DNA of 64,000 bases from JAJRTA01 sp965603125 (GTDB taxonomy: Bacteria; Zixibacteria; MSB-5A5; GN15; FEB-12), in assembly GCA_965603125.1 (NCBI GenBank), contig CBFDBU010000012.1, forward strand, positions 18,776 to 82,775, written 5' to 3'. The notes under the pieces are model-generated. The model saw only the letters and a program-made list of their open reading frames with translations, was not told where the DNA came from and ran no database searches. This document shows positions 59,463 to 64,000 of this stretch, one piece after another. Position numbers and translations under genes: made by a program. Positions within the stretch are counted from its first letter, which is position 1. Every line of letters begins with the position of its first letter.

Positions 59463-61256
59463 CTACGTCCTTGCCTGCAGGGAGTGATGCCTCTGGAGCA
59501 CTTCCTCAAGCAGGTCACCAGGTGAAACCCGGTCCACAAACAGCTTCCGCCACAGGTAGTAGTTAACAACATTCCACAACACCATGGCGTGGCCTGGTTG
59601 TACGACCTGTAGTGAGCGCAGCCACGCGGGTTCGTACATTTCGCCGGCCATATCCACAACCGGCTGCAGCAATGACCCCGGCAGTGCCCAGTACTGATAG
59701 GGGAAACCAAAACTCATCTTGGGGCGGTGAATAAACTCAGGCGCCATCCCATACCGTCTCAACAGGGCGCGGATGAAATGCTTGTTCTCCTTGAGCTTGT
59801 CATTCCAGGGCAGACCGGTTACGTAGTCGATCAAATCCGGAGCCGTAAACGGGAAGTGCAGGGCGATCCCCTGGCTCTCGGCCAGCTTGCCCCAGATGTA
59901 CGTGGTTAAGAACCCCTCGCTTAGAAGTGAAAGCACCGAGATCTGGTTGAGAAATCCCAAGTGCTCGTAGCTGGTCATGAGTGCCTTGTAAGAAGCCACG
60001 ATTGCAGAATCATCGCATCCCAGGTGAGCCTTCACGATGGCGGGATCGCCGAATTGACCGATCGTCCATAGAATATGGTGGTTGCGACTGAGGTCCCGGC
60101 TGAAGTCGGCCGCGAAGAATCGCCACCGGTAATGAATATCGCCCAGGAGACTCAAGAGACGACGGTATACCATGTGCCCGCCAGAGTATCTCAGGAAGGC
60201 CAGCACCCGGCGGTATTTGTGTATCTTGACATGCAAATCACTGCCGAACAACCTGTCCGCTCCTTCGCCGCAGATAAGCACATCGTGCTCAGCACCGGCG
60301 TAGTACTTGAACAGAAGGTACAGCATCACCGACTGCAGGTGATGAACCGGCTCTTCGGCAGCGTAAATGCTCTCAACAAGTCCCGACAGGTACTGCTCCG
60401 GCGATCCTTCGTAGACCCGGTGCGAAATCCCCAGGTGCCCGGCGACCGAAAGGGCGTATTCCGTTTCGGCGTCGTGATTGTCGACAAAGGAAAAGCTGGA
60501 TGACGCCGATCGGACGCCTTTGTCCAGCGACAGCGCCACCGACGCCAGCAGGCTGGAATCAAGTCCGCCGCTGAGCAACACGGCAGGTCGGGAGTGATGC
60601 TCAAGTGAGAGCCCTATCCGCTTGCGCAGCATTCCGTCCAACTCCCGGCATACACCCTCCTCATCACCTGCCCGGCGGCTGTAGCCGCGATCAAACACGT
60701 AGTGGCGTCGATCAACAAACTCGCCCAGCGTCAGGTCCGCCCGGATCGTCTGGCCCCCGATGAGCTTGCTTATGCCACGACACAGAGTGCGGGGGGGAAC
60801 TACATACCGGTAAACCAGGTATTCGGAAAGCGTGGTTTCGTCAGGCTCGAGTGCTACGCCCATATTTGCAAGCGAGCGCATGCTGGTGGAACAGTAGAAC
60901 ACGCCATCCTGAAAACAGTAGTAATATGGGCGGCAACTACTTATACTCGCAGCCGCGACTATCGATTTCTCCCGAGCGTTGACCACCACGAGCCCCAGGA
61001 TATCGCCGTCCGGCAACCTGCCCTCGCCGGCTTGCGGCTTGAGAGCCACAGCGGTTTTCTCAATCCGGTTCGCGCTGATTGGGCACAACGATTCCCCGAT
61101 CACCAAGCCCCACTCGTACTCATAACGGAATCCGTAGAGTTGCCCAAGCGACGTGCCGATTTGAATTCCACTCTTGTGGCAGTATGTCATGCCGGCAGGG
61201 TTGGTAGCCCGGCCTTCAGACGGGCCTCGGCTGATTTCTGCACGAAGGGCAAACAT
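59463..61256 (-). CDS. Asparagine-synthase-family amidotransferase with a degenerate glutaminase half
   Basis: A 597-residue protein. The C-terminal synthase part is intact: VLLSGGLDSSLLASVALSLD (PP-loop ATP site), DAETEYALSVAGHLGI, EPVHHLQSVMLYLLF and CGEGADRLFG, then the family tail. The N-terminal ~200 residues keep the length and end pattern of the Ntn glutaminase domain (GVFYCSTSMRSLANMGV) but do not start with Met-Cys-Gly; the nucleophile Cys2 is missing. It should therefore activate a carboxylate with ATP using ammonia or another amine, not glutamine. Homologues in polysaccharide loci amidate uronic acids or similar sugars. It lies 21 bp after the CapK gene. Confidence 0.88.
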   Translation of the reverse strand: MFALRAEISRGPSEGRATNPAGMTYCHKSGIQIGTSLGQLYGFRYEYEWGLVIGESLCPISANRIEKTAVALKPQAGEGRLPDGDILGLVVVNAREKSIVAAASISSCRPYYYCFQDGVFYCSTSMRSLANMGVALEPDETTLSEYLVYRYVVPPRTLCRGISKLIGGQTIRADLTLGEFVDRRHYVFDRGYSRRAGDEEGVCRELDGMLRKRIGLSLEHHSRPAVLLSGGLDSSLLASVALSLDKGVRSASSSFSFVDNHDAETEYALSVAGHLGISHRVYEGSPEQYLSGLVESIYAAEEPVHHLQSVMLYLLFKYYAGAEHDVLICGEGADRLFGSDLHVKIHKYRRVLAFLRYSGGHMVYRRLLSLLGDIHYRWRFFAADFSRDLSRNHHILWTIGQFGDPAIVKAHLGCDDSAIVASYKALMTSYEHLGFLNQISVLSLLSEGFLTTYIWGKLAESQGIALHFPFTAPDLIDYVTGLPWNDKLKENKHFIRALLRRYGMAPEFIHRPKMSFGFPYQYWALPGSLLQPVVDMAGEMYEPAWLRSLQVVQPGHAMVLWNVVNYYLWRKLFVDRVSPGDLLEEVLQRHHSLQART

Positions 61257-61277
61257 GTGGCAATCCCTGTAACAATG

Positions 61278-62615
61278 TTACGCCATTCTGTTGATGGTGA
61301 ATCGGTACTTGCCCGATTCCGTGGGCGAGATGGCGTCCACCAGTTCTATATCAAGGGCGATATTCTCGCCGACCAGTTCCCTGACCGGCTCAAGTACGCA
61401 CCGTTCGTCAAAACTCTCACCCGAAGCTACGATCCTGATAACTAACTTGTCGGCGGCTTCCTGCACAACCTGGAATTGCCTGACTTGAGGTTGGTGATAG
61501 AACAGGTGCGTGAAGTATTCCCCGTGTATATGCCTGCCGTTCACGCAAATGATATCCGATGACCGGCCGGCGATACTCGACAGAAGCGGGTAGCCACGTC
61601 CACAGGGACATTTTTCGGAGCTGATGGCGCCCATATCACCGTTGAGATAGCGTATGAAAGGGAAAGCATAGCTACTTAGGTCGGTCACGGCCAGATATCC
61701 CGTTTCGCCCGGAGGGAGTCGACTGCCATCCTCGGCGACAACTTCAACTATCCGCCCCGAGGCGAACACATGCAGACCATTGTGGGCCGAGCATTCAGCC
61801 GCCAGATGGCTGACCTCCCGAGAACCATAGAAATTGAAAACAGGCGCCCCAAACGCCCGTTCAATCTCCTGGCGCTGGAAGTCGTACAGCATCTCTGCGG
61901 AAGAGCGGATCACCTTCGGCCGGATCGAGTATTTCTTCGTGGCATTGATGTGCCGGGCCGCATAGTGCAGAGACGAGGAGTAACCCGTTACGCTCTTTGG
62001 TCGAAAAGCCTCAACCTGCCTGAGAAAATCGTCCAGGCGGTCCGCACTCATGTCGAACGAATTGAGCAGCTTAACCCGCTTTACTCTCCGCATGAGACGT
62101 TCTTTGAGAGACATCTCGTGGAAATCCCGGTCGGCGCCCCAGAATACGGCTGTCCGATCTCCAACGGCGACATTAACCCAGGAGAGGAAGAGAAGCTCGC
62201 AGGCATCAGCGAACGTTCGGGAACGACTATCATGCCAGAAATTGACCGGGTGGCCCGTTGATCCGCCGGATGAGTCAGGCCAGAGTGGCGCACAATCCGG
62301 ACACAGGATTTCTGTGAAGTGGTTCTGAAGATCGCTGCGGGTCAGAAGAGGAAAGTTGGCCAGATCGTCCAGCGAGAAGCCCTTGCTCACCAGAGGCAGC
62401 AGATCAGAGTCCCGTTTGCTGTAGAACGGCGACTTGACGAGTGTATGGGCGATCAGGGTTCGCAACCTGGTCGCCTGAAGGCGCTTGATCTCCTCGGCAG
62501 GCAGCCACTGTTCCCGCAGCAGTTGCCGGTACAGAGCATAACGCGTATCCCCCCCAAGGCGCGCCCTGGCCCTCAGGTATATCCCAAACAACCATGTATA
62601 CGGACTACTTCGCAT
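61278..62615 (-). CDS. CapK / phenylacetate-CoA-ligase-type adenylating enzyme
   Basis: A 445-residue ANL-superfamily protein of the CapK type found in capsule loci. Signatures: SSGGSTGHPVNFWHD (P-loop-like adenylate site), KSVTGYSSSLHYAARHI, VFNFYGSREVSHLAAEC, LPPGETGYLAVTDL, FPFIRYLNGDMGAIS and CPCGRGYPLLSSIAGRSSDII. It would adenylate a carboxylic acid for transfer to the polysaccharide or to a carrier. Neighbouring acyltransferases could use the product. It lies 24 bp after the O-antigen-ligase-like gene. Confidence 0.9.
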   Translation of the reverse strand: MRSSPYTWLFGIYLRARARLGGDTRYALYRQLLREQWLPAEEIKRLQATRLRTLIAHTLVKSPFYSKRDSDLLPLVSKGFSLDDLANFPLLTRSDLQNHFTEILCPDCAPLWPDSSGGSTGHPVNFWHDSRSRTFADACELLFLSWVNVAVGDRTAVFWGADRDFHEMSLKERLMRRVKRVKLLNSFDMSADRLDDFLRQVEAFRPKSVTGYSSSLHYAARHINATKKYSIRPKVIRSSAEMLYDFQRQEIERAFGAPVFNFYGSREVSHLAAECSAHNGLHVFASGRIVEVVAEDGSRLPPGETGYLAVTDLSSYAFPFIRYLNGDMGAISSEKCPCGRGYPLLSSIAGRSSDIICVNGRHIHGEYFTHLFYHQPQVRQFQVVQEAADKLVIRIVASGESFDERCVLEPVRELVGENIALDIELVDAISPTESGKYRFTINRMA

Positions 62616-62639
62616 TGCTCTCCGATACCCCGTGTTCTA

Positions 62640-63971
62640 TCATGCCGCGCTGTCGGCGGGCAGTTTCCTGTCGGCCCGGCCCATGTCCTCATCGACTTGA
62701 AGTTCCCCTGTGGTTGCAAGTATGTTTGTCAGCGACACCGCCAGGGCGCCGGCCATGTACCATGTGTAACGATACAGCGAGTGGCCGAACATCCCGGCAA
62801 CGCCCAACGCGATCAAGACGACCATCACGCCGTTTCTGTAAAGAAACGCCCAGCGAAGACCAGGCCGATCTCGCGCCTGCGCTGCTACCCTGTTTAGGAC
62901 TCCGAGGACCGAGACCAGAAAGAATGCCCATATGGACAATCCCGCCAGGCCGGTGGTGGCAGCCACCTGGATATAAACATTATGCGACTTCATAAACTGC
63001 GGGTGCCCATAATCGCCGCTGCTGTATGCCCAGGGAAAGGCCCCGGCACCGATACCGATGATCGGGTGTGCAGTAATCATCTGTAGTCCGGCTGCCCAGA
63101 TTTCCCACCGGCCGGATGACGCCTGGTTCACGTCCGTCGATATCTCACTGAAGCGCTCATATCTTGCCTGATACTGGTGTGGCATAGCATACCAGGCGAT
63201 GATCGCCAACAGGATAGCCATGGCCGCCACCAACACCTTTCGCCTCGATAATGCAACCCCCCCGATAATCGCGCCCAGTAGGGCCAGAAGTCCCCCCCGT
63301 GAGGCCGTAATCACTACCAGAGCGATCAGGGAAAGCGACAGGATCAGGAGTCCGACTTTGAAGAGCTTTCGCCGATAGCAGAGAGCCGACGCCACTATCA
63401 GCGGAATAGTGCTCACCAGCGTGGTGGCGAGCGTATTGGGATCGCCGCCGGAGGAACTGGTACCGGTCAGGCGGTCGACATTCATGGTATGAGTGAATTG
63501 CCCCGCCAGATAGGAATACATCGAACTTGAAGCCATGTAAGCTATCAGCAAAAGAAACATCGAGACAAAGACCATGAAGCGCCTTTTGCTCGTAACAAGC
63601 GTCACAATCAGGTAGTAGAAAACCAGTACCTTGAGAAACATTATGAAATGCTCAAACGTCTGCGTTTTCTCGTACGACGTGAATATCGATAGCAGGATAG
63701 CAGCTTGGAATGCCGCCAGCGACAGCGTGACTCTGTCCCTTGGGAAAAACAGCACGCCCCGGCGCAGTTTCTGGTTCACGGCTATCGAGATAAGCGTCAC
63801 ACAGCCGATCAGCAGTTCCACGCGCAGGTGGCTGACGACTGGAAACAACTCCCCGGGGCGAACCAGGAAGACTGCCAGGTACAGCAAAAGCCCGTAGAAG
63901 GGGTATTTCACGATGAAAAACACGTTGATCAGCAGGATTACGGCCGCGATGGCGACGACCGTGGTTGTCAC
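62640..63971 (-). CDS. O-antigen ligase-family membrane protein (Wzy/WaaL-like)
   Basis: A 443-residue protein with about ten hydrophobic segments starting at a GTG (63971). The family core is visible: a cluster ASRGGLLALLGAIIGGVAL, the large periplasmic loop with SSGRWEIWAAGLQMITAHPI, GIGAGAFPWAYS and KSHNVYIQVAATTGLAGLSI (the Wzy_C-type His/Arg loop). It polymerises or ligates lipid-linked repeats at the periplasmic face. Some exosortase-locus ligases have the same layout. It is the first complete gene of the locus in transcription order; what precedes it lies outside the window. Confidence 0.88.
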   Translation of the reverse strand: MTTTVVAIAAVILLINVFFIVKYPFYGLLLYLAVFLVRPGELFPVVSHLRVELLIGCVTLISIAVNQKLRRGVLFFPRDRVTLSLAAFQAAILLSIFTSYEKTQTFEHFIMFLKVLVFYYLIVTLVTSKRRFMVFVSMFLLLIAYMASSSMYSYLAGQFTHTMNVDRLTGTSSSGGDPNTLATTLVSTIPLIVASALCYRRKLFKVGLLILSLSLIALVVITASRGGLLALLGAIIGGVALSRRKVLVAAMAILLAIIAWYAMPHQYQARYERFSEISTDVNQASSGRWEIWAAGLQMITAHPIIGIGAGAFPWAYSSGDYGHPQFMKSHNVYIQVAATTGLAGLSIWAFFLVSVLGVLNRVAAQARDRPGLRWAFLYRNGVMVVLIALGVAGMFGHSLYRYTWYMAGALAVSLTNILATTGELQVDEDMGRADRKLPADSAA

Positions 63972-64000
63972 CGGATCCCCGAGCAGAGGTAATACAGCGG

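Overview
The window looks like chromosome of a GC-rich, Gram-negative, diderm bacterium with strong codon usage toward G/C in most genes. LpxD, Skp, BamA, Lgt, several lipobox proteins and predicted outer-membrane barrels show the double membrane. The mix of a dockerin-repeat lipoprotein, a lamin-tail surface protein with a gliding-type C-terminus, a PorV-like barrel and many hypothetical lipoproteins suggests an uncultivated lineage of the FCB group (Zixibacteria or a neighbour); this placement is inference from gene content only. I saw no rRNA, tRNA, CRISPR array, integrase or intact insertion sequence.

Layout. 1-2 kb: end of an oligopeptidase B gene and a DEAD-box helicase. 2.5-7.7 kb: a dockerin/cohesin-like lipoprotein converging on a minus-strand run nadE-rsmI-PAP2-lgt. 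7.8-9.1 kb: ssb with a strong promoter and terminator, then a HAMP-only membrane protein. 9.1-13.5 kb: envelope operon rplU-bamA-skp-lpxD (minus). 14-19.2 kb: an AT-rich lipoprotein, uvrB with a coupled lipoprotein, and an SPFH (prohibitin-like) lipoprotein ending in a perfect 13-bp-stem terminator. 19.4-23.1 kb: a four-gene plus-strand operon of an MttB-family methyltransferase, a MetH-activation-like protein, a corrinoid protein and a homocysteine methyltransferase. 23.2-28.3 kb: a minus-strand group with a Ser/Thr kinase, an aldehyde dehydrogenase overlapping a homoserine-dehydrogenase homologue, a cupin and an unrecognised 411-residue protein. 28.5-38.1 kb: a STAS protein, then a plus-strand run rnr, sigma-54 activator, HhH/beta-barrel protein, lamin-tail protein, PorV-like protein, dgt.

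38.2-64 kb is a surface-polysaccharide locus, almost all on the minus strand: O-antigen-ligase-like protein, CapK-type adenylating enzyme, asparagine-synthase homologue with a degenerate glutaminase half, six glycosyltransferases, two polysaccharide deacetylases, a Wzx flippase, a secreted beta-helix protein, three FemAB/GNAT-type acyltransferases and a degenerate SGNH protein. It shows signs of rearrangement: a 168-bp copy of the dgt 3' end lies 4.4 kb downstream, a stray deacetylase C-terminus sits on the opposite strand, one glycosyltransferase has an in-frame stop near its end, and two gaps hold apparent coding remnants.

The most interesting unit is 19.4-23.1 kb. It carries three of the four MetH functions as separate proteins (homocysteine methylation, cobalamin carrier, reactivation), while an MttB-family methyltransferase occupies the place of the folate domain. 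The reading is a folate-independent route from a methylated amine to methionine. The neighbouring homoserine-dehydrogenase/aldehyde-dehydrogenase operon is a second candidate for undescribed metabolism.
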